From Sterolibacterium sp. (GTDB taxonomy: Bacteria; Pseudomonadota; Gammaproteobacteria; Burkholderiales; Rhodocyclaceae), in assembly GCA_019105045.1 (NCBI GenBank), contig JAHRWT010000070.1:1-56083 (forward strand): a stretch of DNA of 56,083 nt, read 5' to 3'. Below are positions 46,264-55,240 of the stretch, piece by piece. The notes beneath the pieces are model-generated. The model searched no databases. It saw only the letters and a program-made list of their open reading frames with translations, and was not told where the DNA came from. The translations under genes and the position numbers were made by a program. Position 1 is the first letter of the stretch. Each line of letters opens with the position of its first letter.

Positions 46264-48975
46264 ATGCGTTTGACAACCACCGTGCAGGGCAGCCCACAGC
46301 GCGCTGCCCTGCCGCATTTTTTCCGCAGCCTGCTGCACGCCCTGCTGCTGGCCTGCCTGCTGGCGCAGATCGCGCCCGTACAGGCCAACCCGAGCGCATT
46401 TGCCAGAACGCTGCCCGAACAGCTGTTCAGCGATCCTGAACTGTGCGCCTACGCACCTTGCGCATCCGTCCTGCCCGGTGCCGATGATTTCTCGCCGCGC
46501 CTTGGCCAACCGCCCTACGTGGAAGGCTATCGCAGCGAAGGCGACAAGAAACACTTGCTCGGCTATGTTTTCCTGTCCACCGACATCGTCGATATTCCAG
46601 GTTATTCCGGCAAGCCGGTCATCACCCTGATCGGCATGGATCGCCAGGGCATCATCACCGGCATCCGCATCCTCAAGCATTCGGAACCCCTGCTGCTGTC
46701 CGGCATTCCCGAGAGCACGCTGATCAACTTCATCAACCAGTATGTTGGCAAATACATCGGCGACAAGCTGGAAATCGGCGAATCACGCCCCAATGAAGGC
46801 GTCATCGGACTGGACGCCATCACGGCAGCCACCGTCACCGTCATTTCGCAAAACCAGGTGGTACTGCATTCGGGCATCGCGATTGCCCGGCAGGTCGGCA
46901 TACTCAAAAGCAGCGAGCGGCCACCCGCCAGACTCAAGGCAGCGACGACGGCCCAATACGACTGGGCAGAATTGCTCAGACAAGGCAGCATCCAGCGTCT
47001 GACTGTCGAACCCGGTACGCTGGGCCTGCCGGTCACGGGCCGCCCCTACATGGATCTGTATTTCGGCTATCTCAATGCGCCGGATATCGGCCGCAGCATC
47101 CTGGGCGAAGAAGGCTACGAAAACCTGATCTCACGCCTGAAGAAAAACGAGCACGCCATTTTCCTGCTCGCCAATGGCACGGAATCCTTCAAGGGTGAAG
47201 GCTTTGTCCATGGCGGCATTTTCGATCGCATCGTGGTCGGCCAGGACATGGATTCCTTCACATTCCGCGACATCGACTCCCTGTTGCTCGACAAAGTGCA
47301 GACAGACGGCGCCCCGGTGTTCTCTGAAACAGCGATATTCATCCTGCGCAGCGCGAATTTCTCTGCCGCCTATCCCTGGCGCATGGTCTTTCGCGCCAGC
47401 AAGTTCGACCAGAGCAACAATGCCCTGGTATTCACCAACTTTGAACAGGCTTACTGGTTGCCCGCTCAGTATCTTGACGGCGGCCACCCCGTCTATACCC
47501 CACCCGACCCCACCTGGCTGCGCATCTGGAAAAACCGGCCACTGGAAATCACCCTGTTCATCGTCCTGCTGCTTGCTGCCGCCGTGGTCTATGCCCTGCG
47601 TGACGAACTGTCACGCCGCGCCTCGCGCAAGGACAAACGCTGGGTATCGATTCCCAAATACGCCATCTGGCTGGCCAGCATCGGCTTTGTCGGCTTCCAC
47701 CTGATGGCCCAGCCCTCCATCACCCAGGTACTGACCCTGCTGCACGCCCTGCTCTTCAAGTGGGAATGGCCGCTGTTCCTCTCCGATCCCTTCATTTTCC
47801 TGTTCTGGTGGTTCATCATCATCACCGTGTTTTTCTGGGGCCGTGGCCTGTTCTGCGGCTGGCTGTGCCCCTACGGCACGATGAGTGAACTGCTCTACAA
47901 AATCGGTGGCAAGATCGGCCTGAAACGCTGGCAACGTCAACTGCCCGTCGCTTGGCACGACAAACTGAAATGGCTCAAGTATGCAATCTTCTTTGTTCTT
48001 TTCATCGCCTCCTTCAGCTCGATGGAACTGGCCGAACAACTGGCCGAAGTCGAGCCGTTCAAGACCACGTTCCTGGTCGGCGTGTGGAATCGCAGCTGGC
48101 CTTTCGTGCTCTTCTGGACAGTGCTGATCGTCGCCGCCCTGCTGACCGAACGTCCCTACTGCAAGTATCTCTGCCCGCTGGGTGCCGGACTGGCGATTCC
48201 CTCCACTTTCCGCTGGTGGGGCCTCAAGCGCAAGCAGGAATGCGGCCCCTGCAAAGCCTGCGCCGTTGGCTGCGAATCTCACGCCATCGACCAGCGCAGC
48301 GGCGAAATCGACCAGCGCGAATGCCTGGCCTGTCTTGATTGCGTCGTGCTGTATTACGACGACCACGCCTGCCCGCCACTGTCGAAGGAACGCAAGCAAC
48401 GGCAAAAAACCGGCCTGCCTCTGACCCGCGTGGCCAGCAATGGCTATCACATCCCCATCGTCAAAGTTGCCGCCACCGAGACATCCACAACAAACCAAGC
48501 GGCGCAACCCACGGTGCGCCAGCTCATGCCGACGCATTCCAACTCACCCCGCCGCCTTACGTTCGCCGGCTGGCTCGGCGCAGAATTGCTTGACCTGTTT
48601 CCTTGGCGGGGCCGCATCGAAAAACAGGACATCCTCACCAATACCCTCGGCCTGTTGCTGGCGGTCATCGTTTCCTGGACCTGGCTGCTCGGCGCGGCTG
48701 GCAAGCTCGATCAATTGAACATATTGAGCTGGTGGCTGGTCTGGAGCGCCTACGAGATTGCCGTGCGCATGCAGACCAAGCCGATCGTGCGCGAAGGCCC
48801 CTGGTGGCAACGCAATTTCCGTCAGGCCAGCTGGGCCGACATGGCCGCTTATGTCGGCATCAAGAACATCCTGCTGGCCTCGCTGCTGCTGTTCATCATT
48901 CACAGCAACACCGGACTGGGGCCCTTGTTGCAACGCCTGCCGGAAATGAACTGGCTGACACGCCAGTTGTCCTGA
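46264..48975 (+). CDS. NosR/NirI-family membrane flavo-iron-sulfur protein
   Basis: A 903-residue protein. A signal/anchor segment is followed by a periplasmic FMN-binding domain, with LDAITAATVT (Thr190 aligning with the flavin-carrying Thr; the usual Gly is Ala188). About five membrane helices carry two CX3CP motifs (Cys531/535 and Cys633/637). Two ferredoxin-like clusters follow (Cys660-663-666-670 and Cys687-690-693 plus a later Cys). NosR feeds electrons to nitrous oxide reductase. At 903 residues it is longer than the usual roughly 700-760: residues about 760-903 add at least two more hydrophobic helices. No nosZ or nosD follows, so it may be an orphan NosR or a NirI-like relative. The ATG at 46264 is chosen; a reading from 46054 would overlap DUF4197. 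Confidence 0.88.
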   Translation: MRLTTTVQGSPQRAALPHFFRSLLHALLLACLLAQIAPVQANPSAFARTLPEQLFSDPELCAYAPCASVLPGADDFSPRLGQPPYVEGYRSEGDKKHLLGYVFLSTDIVDIPGYSGKPVITLIGMDRQGIITGIRILKHSEPLLLSGIPESTLINFINQYVGKYIGDKLEIGESRPNEGVIGLDAITAATVTVISQNQVVLHSGIAIARQVGILKSSERPPARLKAATTAQYDWAELLRQGSIQRLTVEPGTLGLPVTGRPYMDLYFGYLNAPDIGRSILGEEGYENLISRLKKNEHAIFLLANGTESFKGEGFVHGGIFDRIVVGQDMDSFTFRDIDSLLLDKVQTDGAPVFSETAIFILRSANFSAAYPWRMVFRASKFDQSNNALVFTNFEQAYWLPAQYLDGGHPVYTPPDPTWLRIWKNRPLEITLFIVLLLAAAVVYALRDELSRRASRKDKRWVSIPKYAIWLASIGFVGFHLMAQPSITQVLTLLHALLFKWEWPLFLSDPFIFLFWWFIIITVFFWGRGLFCGWLCPYGTMSELLYKIGGKIGLKRWQRQLPVAWHDKLKWLKYAIFFVLFIASFSSMELAEQLAEVEPFKTTFLVGVWNRSWPFVLFWTVLIVAALLTERPYCKYLCPLGAGLAIPSTFRWWGLKRKQECGPCKACAVGCESHAIDQRSGEIDQRECLACLDCVVLYYDDHACPPLSKERKQRQKTGLPLTRVASNGYHIPIVKVAATETSTTNQAAQPTVRQLMPTHSNSPRRLTFAGWLGAELLDLFPWRGRIEKQDILTNTLGLLLAVIVSWTWLLGAAGKLDQLNILSWWLVWSAYEIAVRMQTKPIVREGPWWQRNFRQASWADMAAYVGIKNILLASLLLFIIHSNTGLGPLLQRLPEMNWLTRQLS

Positions 48976-49002
48976 ACGCCGCAGCTGCCCCGCGCATCGG
49001 CT

Positions 49003-49908
49003 TCAGCGCATTTCGCCAGGCGGCAAAGTACGCACCACGCGAAAACCGTCGTAGTTGATGCGCCGGGTGGCGCGATCACCAAAGCGGCTGGTTACGCGCA
49101 GATAGGGGGGCACATCGAACCACGAACCACCCCGCACCACGCGCCGGCTGCAATCACCCTGCAACCAGGCGGAACCATCCTGCGGCGCTCCCTGATAGTT
49201 TTCATTCCAGCAGTCGGCTGTCCATTCCCAGACATTGCCCAGCATGTCGTACAGCCCATAGACATTGGGTCGGCGGCTGCCGACCACGCGCTGCCGGTTA
49301 CCGGCATTCTTGTCATACCAGGCAAACAAACCCAGCTGGTGGCCGGCCGCCGCGCCGAAATAATACGGTGTGCTGGTTCCACCACGCGCCGCATACTCCC
49401 ACTCCGCCTCAGTGGGCAGGCGGTAATGACCCGCATCGCCCGGCGGCCGGGTCTGGTTCAGCCAGGCCACAAAAGCCTGGGCATCTTCCCAACTGACATG
49501 CACCACAGGGGTCATCCCGCCCTGTCCGGCGTTGTCACGCAGAAAGCGTTCGCCGAGCAAGCGACCATTGTTGTGGGATTCGGCAAACGGCCTGAACTGG
49601 CGCAAGGTCACAGGCGTCTGCCCCATCTGGAAGGCGCGCAGAGTCACACGATGCTGCGGCGTCTCATCCGCGTAAGCATCCGGATCGGCGGCCGCGCCCG
49701 AAGGACAGGCATCCTGTGGATGCGACTGATCTGGCCTGAACTTGCAGGCCCCCATGAAGAAACTGCCCGCCGGAATATCGACGAATCGCATCCCGACATG
49801 ATTGACGAATTCCTTTGCCTGTGCCGGCAGACAAAACAACGTGGCCAGCACGGCAAGCCAACCCACTCGCCGCCGTCTCCGTGGTTGCATACTCAGTGCG
49901 CGATTCAC
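49003..49908 (-). CDS. Exported SUMF1/FGE-like protein without catalytic cysteines
   Basis: A 301-residue protein. A basic N-terminus and hydrophobic core (VGWLAVLATLFCLPAQA) form a signal peptide. The rest is a formylglycine-generating-enzyme-type fold: MRFVDIPAGSFFMGA, PVVHVSWEDAQAFVAWLN, YRLPTEAEWEYAARGG, YDMLGNVWEWTADCW, VVRGGSWFD and YDGFRVVR. The paired cysteines of true formylglycine-generating enzymes are absent after RGGSW, so sulfatase activation is not expected. It may be a binding or structural member of the family. The start overlaps the PLD gene stop by 4 bases. Confidence 0.85.
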   Translation of the reverse strand: MNRALSMQPRRRRRVGWLAVLATLFCLPAQAKEFVNHVGMRFVDIPAGSFFMGACKFRPDQSHPQDACPSGAAADPDAYADETPQHRVTLRAFQMGQTPVTLRQFRPFAESHNNGRLLGERFLRDNAGQGGMTPVVHVSWEDAQAFVAWLNQTRPPGDAGHYRLPTEAEWEYAARGGTSTPYYFGAAAGHQLGLFAWYDKNAGNRQRVVGSRRPNVYGLYDMLGNVWEWTADCWNENYQGAPQDGSAWLQGDCSRRVVRGGSWFDVPPYLRVTSRFGDRATRRINYDGFRVVRTLPPGEMR

Positions 49909-50621
49909 TGCATTTCCTCTGATGACAGCTCACCATTTGGCGCACGGCGCACTGCCTGCATGAGCTGCGCTGTATACGGCACGGCATCGCCGCGATGACG
50001 TTGCCAGTTATCGAAATACCGCCGTGCCAAAAGCGGATTGTCGCGCAGGATCAGCAGATTCTCGGCATTGCGCGCCTGGGCCGAAAAAGTGAAATTGTAG
50101 CTGCCGGTCAGCACTGCCGGCTGCGTCGTCAACACATCGACCAACATGACTTTATTGTGCGCAATGGCGTGGCGGGTTTCCAGCCAGACCGGAATGCCCG
50201 CTTCGGCCAGCCGTGGAATCTGGCTTTTCCAGGTCTGCAGCAGCATTTTCTGATCCGCGAGAATTTCCACCCGCACACCGCGCCGATGGGCTTCGATCAG
50301 GGCTGTTGCCAAAGGCTGACTGGTGAATAGATACGCCTGGACATGAATGGTCTGCCGGGCCTGACGCAAGGCATTGAGGATGCTGCCCTCGGCATCATCC
50401 CAGGGGCTGAAAGCCACTTCGACCGTACCCGTGGCCGGCAACGTCGCCACAGACGGAGCGGCCGGCAGCGCTGCCGACGGCGGCTGTTTGGGCAGGACAA
50501 CCCGCGCCTGGACAGGTGCCGCCAGCCACGGCAGCAACGCCCCGCCGATCATCCCCCACAGCAACACGCCGATCCGCGCCTGGCGCCGGGAATGCCCAGG
50601 GCGGCAGCGCAACGGACTCAT
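49905..50621 (-). CDS. Exported phospholipase-D-type nuclease (single HKD)
   Basis: A 238-residue protein. A signal/anchor helix (about 17-39) precedes a PLD-like domain. The catalytic motif is H155-x-K157-x4-D162, followed by GSYNFTFSAQARNAENLL. One HKD motif indicates a dimeric Nuc-type endonuclease or a related phosphodiesterase, as in Salmonella Nuc. FSPWDDAEGSILNALRQARQTIHVQAYLFTS is the family opening. It overlaps both neighbours by 4 bases (rsmB upstream, SUMF1-like downstream). Substrate (DNA, RNA or lipid) undetermined. Confidence 0.85.
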   Translation of the reverse strand: MSPLRCRPGHSRRQARIGVLLWGMIGGALLPWLAAPVQARVVLPKQPPSAALPAAPSVATLPATGTVEVAFSPWDDAEGSILNALRQARQTIHVQAYLFTSQPLATALIEAHRRGVRVEILADQKMLLQTWKSQIPRLAEAGIPVWLETRHAIAHNKVMLVDVLTTQPAVLTGSYNFTFSAQARNAENLLILRDNPLLARRYFDNWQRHRGDAVPYTAQLMQAVRRAPNGELSSEEMQ

Positions 50622-52177
50622 CTGCTGCGTTCCAGCACGGCGGCATAGAAACCATCCGTACCATGCACATGCGGCAACAGACGCATGTGCATGGCTCCGT
50701 GCCCCGCTTTTTCGCCAGCCACGGCGCAGTCGATGGCAATACCTTGCTGGGCCAGAATCGCGACCGCATCCAATCGCTGAAAATCCGCATGGCTGGCGAG
50801 AAAATTGTCGACCACCGCCGAATTTTCTTCATCCAGTATGCTGCACGTGGCATACACCAGCCGCCCGCCCGGCTTCAGCAGGCGCGCCGCAGCCGACAGG
50901 ATGTCCTGCTGCTTGGCGACCAGTTCAAGCACATCCTGCGCTGTCTGCCGCCACTTTAAATCCGGATTGCGCCGCAGCGTCCCCAGCCCGCTGCACGGCG
51001 CATCGACCAGCACCCGGTCGATCTTGCCGGCCAGGCGCTTGATGCGCACATCGTTCTCGTTATCGATGCAGACCGGATGCACATTCGACAGACCACTGCG
51101 CGCCACCCGTGGTTTCATCCTGGCCAGCCGCTTGCTCGACACATCGAAGGCATACAGCCGCCCCGTCGACCGCATCATGGCGCCCAGCAACAACGTCTTG
51201 CCGCCCGCACCGGCGCAAAAATCCACCACCATCTCGCCACGACGCGGCGCCAGCAGCGCACCCAGCAACTGGCTGCCCTCATCCTGAACTTCAATCGCCC
51301 CGCTCAAAAAAAGCGGATGCTGCTGCAGGGCCGGCTTGCCTGTCACACGCAAGCCCCAGGGAGAATACGGCGTGGGCGTGGCGACAATGCCCGCCACCTG
51401 CAACTGCTGCTGTACGTCATCACGCGTCGCTTTCAGCAGATTCACACGCAGATCCAGCGGTGCGGCGCGATTCAGACCACGCGCCAAGGCCAGCAGCTCC
51501 GCTGCAGAGAATCTCTCGCTCAGTCGCTCGACCAGCCAGTCCGGCAGGTCGAGACGTTCTGCCAGAGTGTACTCCGGCTCGTCAGCCGCTTTCAGGGCCA
51601 GCAGCCATGCTTGTTCGTCCGCCGGCAACTGCTCGGAAAACTGGCGCAATCCAAAACCCGAAAAGTGCAGCAGACACGCCAGCAGCAAATGCCGGGCACT
51701 GACGCTGAGGCTGGCATCGTCTGCCGGCATCGGCGCCATTGATTGCACCAGACGCTCAAGCTGGCGTTTGTGACGCAGCACGGCATAGCAGGTTTCCGCA
51801 ATGAAGCCGCGTTCACGCCGGCCCAGACCACGCTGGGCGCGAAAGAAATCCGACAGCACCACATCAGCCGGACGGCTGAATGCCAGCAAATGATCGAGCA
51901 CCGCCACAGTCTGTTCCAGCAACTGCGCACTGGGAAAATTCGCGCCCCGGGCGCTCATGGCGCCTGCCGGACCTGTTGAACCTGTTGAACCTGTCGACTC
52001 CGCCACCCGCTTGCCTGGCGCACCGCGCGAGGCCCGCAACCTGGAGGAGCCCGGTGATCTGCGCGATGCCTCGACTTTTCCTGCGGCCCCGGATGATCCT
52101 GATGTACGCGAATCACGCTGCGCCGCCGGGCGAGTCCCGCTGCGCGACGATCTGTTTTTTTGCTCATGCCTTGCCAT
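50618..52177 (-). CDS. rsmB: 16S rRNA (cytosine-5)-methyltransferase RsmB
   Basis: A 519-residue enzyme that methylates C967 (E. coli numbering) of 16S rRNA. A NusB-like RNA-binding domain (about 85-210) precedes the Rossmann fold. VVDFCAGAGGKTLLLG is the SAM loop; DAPCSGLGTLRRNPD and YATCSILDEEN carry the two catalytic cysteines. The first 75 residues are Ser/Arg/Gly-rich with a repeated STG unit and have no counterpart in E. coli RsmB; the true start may be the later methionine in AGAMSARGANF. It begins immediately after the DUF3108 stop codon. Confidence 0.92.
   Translation of the reverse strand: MARHEQKNRSSRSGTRPAAQRDSRTSGSSGAAGKVEASRRSPGSSRLRASRGAPGKRVAESTGSTGSTGPAGAMSARGANFPSAQLLEQTVAVLDHLLAFSRPADVVLSDFFRAQRGLGRRERGFIAETCYAVLRHKRQLERLVQSMAPMPADDASLSVSARHLLLACLLHFSGFGLRQFSEQLPADEQAWLLALKAADEPEYTLAERLDLPDWLVERLSERFSAAELLALARGLNRAAPLDLRVNLLKATRDDVQQQLQVAGIVATPTPYSPWGLRVTGKPALQQHPLFLSGAIEVQDEGSQLLGALLAPRRGEMVVDFCAGAGGKTLLLGAMMRSTGRLYAFDVSSKRLARMKPRVARSGLSNVHPVCIDNENDVRIKRLAGKIDRVLVDAPCSGLGTLRRNPDLKWRQTAQDVLELVAKQQDILSAAARLLKPGGRLVYATCSILDEENSAVVDNFLASHADFQRLDAVAILAQQGIAIDCAVAGEKAGHGAMHMRLLPHVHGTDGFYAAVLERSR
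51971..51997 (-). repeat. Three tandem 9-bp units in the rsmB N-terminal extension
   Basis: Plus-strand units ACCTGTTGA, ACCTGTTGA and ACCTGTCGA encode the Ser-Thr-Gly repeats. The length is a multiple of three, so copy-number change keeps the frame. Confidence 0.8.
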
Positions 52178-53056
52178 TTATTTCGTGCCTCCCGATGTCG
52201 CCGGCGACGCTTCTGCCGCAGTCATGCTGATCTCCACCGCAGTTTGATCGTAGGCATCACCCTTGGCATCCGTATAGCGGATTTTTACGGGAAGCCCCTG
52301 CTGTTGCAGATCCAGCCAGACATCGATCAACTGATCGCCGGCATGTGTGTGCAGATGCAACGTCTGCCGCTGTCCCAGCCGAGGCAGATTCAGCGTTTCC
52401 TCACCCCTCAGTTCAAAACGGTAACGCTCTAGCTTGCGTCCGTTGGTCACCGGCATGACAAACTCGCGTCGGCTGCCCCTGTCTGCGCGTTGCAATTCGG
52501 CAACGCGCAGGCTCAACTGATAGAACATGCTCAACATATCCTGGCTGTGCGGCAACAAGGCCAGCTCACGTTGCGGCCCGGCATCCAGCAAAAGACGCAT
52601 TCTTGCCCAGTCAAAACGAGCGCCGCCATCCAGCTTGCCGCGCTTCTCTCCCCGGTATTCCAGCGGCTGCAAACCCTGCGCCGTGATGTTGCCACGACTG
52701 TGCATGACGACCCGCGCCGAGCGCAGCAGTGCAACCAGGCCAACGGTTTCCGTGACGCTCTGCAAATCATAACGCTTGCCATCGTGCTGCCATTCATGCA
52801 CCGCCTGTGCAGCAACGAAACGGCCCCGGGTCAGTTCGAAACGAAGGCGTCCGTGAGCCGGCAGACGTAATGGCAGAACCGTCAGCGGACGCTGCGCAGA
52901 CGCCGCAGACGCCGCAGATACTGCGGTTGCTGCGGTTACTGCACCGGAATTCGGCAAGGCATCCGCCGACGCAGCACTTTCGGCTATCTGCGCCAGACTG
53001 GCCAATGGCAGAATCAGGCCGCCTGCCAGCAACAGGCAACGCAGTGCCGCGTTCAT
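52178..53056 (-). CDS. Exported DUF3108 family protein
   Basis: A 292-residue protein. A signal peptide (MNAALRCLLLAGGLILPLASLAQ) is followed by an Ala/Ser/Thr-rich linker of about 30 residues and the DUF3108 domain: LRFELTRGRFVAAQAVHEWQHDGKRYDLQSVTET and GLPVKIRYTDAKGDAYDQTAVEI at the end. The function is unknown; the beta-rich fold suggests a periplasmic role. The ATG at 53056 overlaps the purN stop (ATGA); a longer reading to 53173 would run into purN. rsmB begins at the next base after its stop. Confidence 0.85.
   Translation of the reverse strand: MNAALRCLLLAGGLILPLASLAQIAESAASADALPNSGAVTAATAVSAASAASAQRPLTVLPLRLPAHGRLRFELTRGRFVAAQAVHEWQHDGKRYDLQSVTETVGLVALLRSARVVMHSRGNITAQGLQPLEYRGEKRGKLDGGARFDWARMRLLLDAGPQRELALLPHSQDMLSMFYQLSLRVAELQRADRGSRREFVMPVTNGRKLERYRFELRGEETLNLPRLGQRQTLHLHTHAGDQLIDVWLDLQQQGLPVKIRYTDAKGDAYDQTAVEISMTAAEASPATSGGTK
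52895..52939 (-). repeat. Five degenerate 9-bp units in the DUF3108 linker
   Basis: Units of the form CGCAGACGC / TGCGGTTGC repeat five times with substitutions and encode the Ala/Ser/Thr/Val linker after the signal peptide. Confidence 0.7.
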
Positions 53057-53709
53057 TGCGCCTCTGGCTGCATCTGTGGCGCAATCAACGCGCCGCAACA
53101 CTGTGTTCCGGCAGCCGCACTCAAACGCACCCGCCCATCCTTGGTCAGCTGCAACTGGCCGGCCAGAAACCAACGCACGGCCTGCGGGTAGATCAGATGC
53201 TCCTGGGCCAGCACCCGCGCGGCCAGGCTGTCGGCATCATCATCCGCAGCCACCGTCACCGCTGCCTGGATGACGATCGGCCCGGCATCGAGATCAGGCG
53301 TCACGAAATGCACCGTACAGCCATGCAAACGCACACCGGCGGCCAGCGCCCGTTCATGGGTATGCGTGCCGGGAAAAGCCGGCAGCAGCGACGGATGAAT
53401 GTTCAGCAACCGCCCCGCATAATGGGCAACGAATTTTTCACCGAGAATGCGCATGAACCCGGCCAGCACCACCAGGTCGGGCTGATGCGCATCGATCGCG
53501 CGGGCCAGCGCCGTATCGAAGTCATCGCGCAAGGCATGGGCACGATGATCGACCACGGCAGTCGGCAGGCCAAGCGCCTGCGCATGGGCCAGCCCCGCTG
53601 CATCGGCACGGTTGCTGATCACCGCGATACGGCAACCCGGCAGATCGGCCTCAAGCAGCGAACGCATGTTGCTGCCGCGTCCGGAAATCAGGATCACTAT
53701 GGATTTCAT
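53053..53709 (-). CDS. purN: Phosphoribosylglycinamide formyltransferase 1
   Basis: A 218-residue enzyme that transfers a formyl group from 10-formyltetrahydrofolate to GAR, the third step of purine synthesis. ILISGRGSNMRSLL binds phosphate. LVVLAGFMRILGEKF, LLNIHPSLLPAFPGTHTH (catalytic Asn/His) and GCTVHFVTPDLDAGPII (catalytic Asp) are the core. It overlaps the upstream lipoprotein gene and the downstream DUF3108 gene by 4 bases each, so it is embedded in a tightly coupled run. Confidence 0.96.
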   Translation of the reverse strand: MKSIVILISGRGSNMRSLLEADLPGCRIAVISNRADAAGLAHAQALGLPTAVVDHRAHALRDDFDTALARAIDAHQPDLVVLAGFMRILGEKFVAHYAGRLLNIHPSLLPAFPGTHTHERALAAGVRLHGCTVHFVTPDLDAGPIVIQAAVTVAADDDADSLAARVLAQEHLIYPQAVRWFLAGQLQLTKDGRVRLSAAAGTQCCGALIAPQMQPEAQ

Positions 53710-54506
53710 TTGAGCGTCACCATGGGCAGAAAAGCTGCTGTGGCCAGGCTTTGCACCACCTTGACCACCGTGCGGTTCAACTTGTCGGCGATGATGCGCG
53801 AGAGCAGATCGAAGTGGCCGATGATCTTGCCGAACTCGCGCTCGAAACTGAGATTGGCCGGCTGCGCCTGCAATGAAGATTGCAACGATGATTGCAATGA
53901 TGATTCAGATGCCGCATTGTCATGCGCAAGCATTGCCGATTCATTCGACAGCAAAAACAGATGGCCATCCGCCCTGCGCTTGTTCGACAGGCGCCAGACG
54001 GCAATTTCGACATTGCGCGCGCTGTTGTACAGCTTCTGCGGATCGAGATCATCGAGCATGTAAAACTCCGTTTTCGCCTCGAACGCCTGGTGCATCATGC
54101 CGCCCAATCCACCAATCAGCGCCAGCACGCGGTCACCGCGAAAATGCTCATCAAATGCCAACTGTATGGCTTCGGTACCGTAGCGCCCTTCAAGTTCGGC
54201 AAACCGCCATTGCTGGCCCGGACTCATCGCACGCTCGATAGCTTCCTGCAGGTTTGCCGCTCCCGATTTGCGCCATTCGCCCGGATTGCGCCGATAGAGC
54301 TTTTCGGCAAGCACGCGCAAGCTCCGGAAAACCTCCTGGCGATACGCATCGGCAACGCGGTCGATATCGGATTTGATCAGCTGATTGGGATCGAACAGCG
54401 CGCCCGCCGGCGATGTCGCACCTGAGGCGGGCGGGCTGGCCGGCGGCGCGCTCGAACAGGCCGTCAACGACAGCAGCAGCACGGCAGAAAGCACAATCGA
54501 ACGCAT
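53706..54506 (-). CDS. Putative lipoprotein upstream of purN
   Basis: A 266-residue protein with a lipoprotein signal (MRSIVLSAVLLLSLTAC, lipobox LTAC, Cys17). The mature region has a Ser/Pro/Ala linker, then a helical domain (DPNQLIKSDIDRVADAYRQEVFRSLRVLAEKLYRRNPGEW). The SSLQSSLQSSLQ stretch comes from a 12-bp repeat. The C-terminal segment SRIIADKLNRTVVKVVQSLATAAFLPM is hydrophobic. No family name is certain, although similar lipoproteins occur in betaproteobacteria. The ATG at 54506 is chosen because it starts the signal peptide directly; the further upstream methionine adds nine residues. Confidence 0.75.
   Translation of the reverse strand: MRSIVLSAVLLLSLTACSSAPPASPPASGATSPAGALFDPNQLIKSDIDRVADAYRQEVFRSLRVLAEKLYRRNPGEWRKSGAANLQEAIERAMSPGQQWRFAELEGRYGTEAIQLAFDEHFRGDRVLALIGGLGGMMHQAFEAKTEFYMLDDLDPQKLYNSARNVEIAVWRLSNKRRADGHLFLLSNESAMLAHDNAASESSLQSSLQSSLQAQPANLSFEREFGKIIGHFDLLSRIIADKLNRTVVKVVQSLATAAFLPMVTLK
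53869..53904 (-). repeat. Three tandem 12-bp units in the lipoprotein gene
   Basis: Plus-strand units TGCAATGAAGAT, TGCAACGATGAT and TGCAATGATGAT encode three SSLQ units on the minus strand. In-frame length; copy number may vary between strains. Confidence 0.8.
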
Positions 54507-54564
54507 ACGGCATGATAGCGCAAAGCCCGTCAAACCACCGCCCGGGCTTTGTCCTCACCACCGC

Positions 54565-55113
54565 TCAGAAAGCCGGCTTGACCTTGGCTTCCTCATAGGC
54601 CTTGGCGCCGCCGACGATTTCCTGCTTGGCTTCGTCGATGTCGGCCCAGCCGAGAATCTCGACAAACTTGCCTTCTTCGAGATCCTTGTAATGCGCAAAG
54701 AAATGGGAAATCTTGTCCAGCAGCAGCTTGGGCATGTGCCGATAGGAGCGCGCCTGCTTGTACATGGACGTCAGATCATCGACGGGCACGGCCAGCACCT
54801 TGGCATCGTCACCGGCCTCATCCGTCATTTTCAGCATACCGATTGGCCGGCAGCGCACCACCACACCCGGCGGCAGGGTCAGATGGGTGATCACCAGCAC
54901 ATCCACTGGATCACCATCACCGGCGATGGTATTGGGGATATAACCGTAGTTGCACGGATACTGCATGGCGGTCGACATGAAGCGGTCGACGAAAATGGCG
55001 CCGGAATCTTCATCGACTTCATATTTGATCGGATCGGAATTCATCGAAATCTCGATGATCACATTGAAATCATTCGGCAAATCCCTGCCGGCAGGTACGC
55101 GGTCCAAACCCAT
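54565..55113 (-). CDS. ppa: Inorganic pyrophosphatase (family I)
   Basis: A 182-residue cytoplasmic enzyme that hydrolyses pyrophosphate made by biosynthetic reactions. The metal-binding signature is DGDPVDVLV (Asp66, Asp68, Asp71). [28 protein letters not shown] and [10 protein letters not shown]-type segments are in place. Length is normal for the hexameric bacterial type. It lies 58 bases upstream of the lipoprotein gene on the same strand and 127 bases from the divergent metallo-hydrolase. Confidence 0.97.
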   Translation of the reverse strand: MGLDRVPAGRDLPNDFNVIIEISMNSDPIKYEVDEDSGAIFVDRFMSTAMQYPCNYGYIPNTIAGDGDPVDVLVITHLTLPPGVVVRCRPIGMLKMTDEAGDDAKVLAVPVDDLTSMYKQARSYRHMPKLLLDKISHFFAHYKDLEEGKFVEILGWADIDEAKQEIVGGAKAYEEAKVKPAF

Positions 55114-55240
55114 GGTGTTCTCCGTAAAAAATCAGCCCGCTATTATATCGGCGCGCTTGCCTGATTTCATGCCAAGAGGGCGATTTTCTGCAACTTTGTA
55201 CCGCCCCTGCACACCCGCTGCTCAACCAAGGACTGCACCC

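Noticed and set aside
49003-49908. Formylglycine-generating enzyme activating a sulfatase
   Set aside because: The catalytic cysteine pair of that enzyme is missing and no sulfatase gene is nearby; only the fold is supported.
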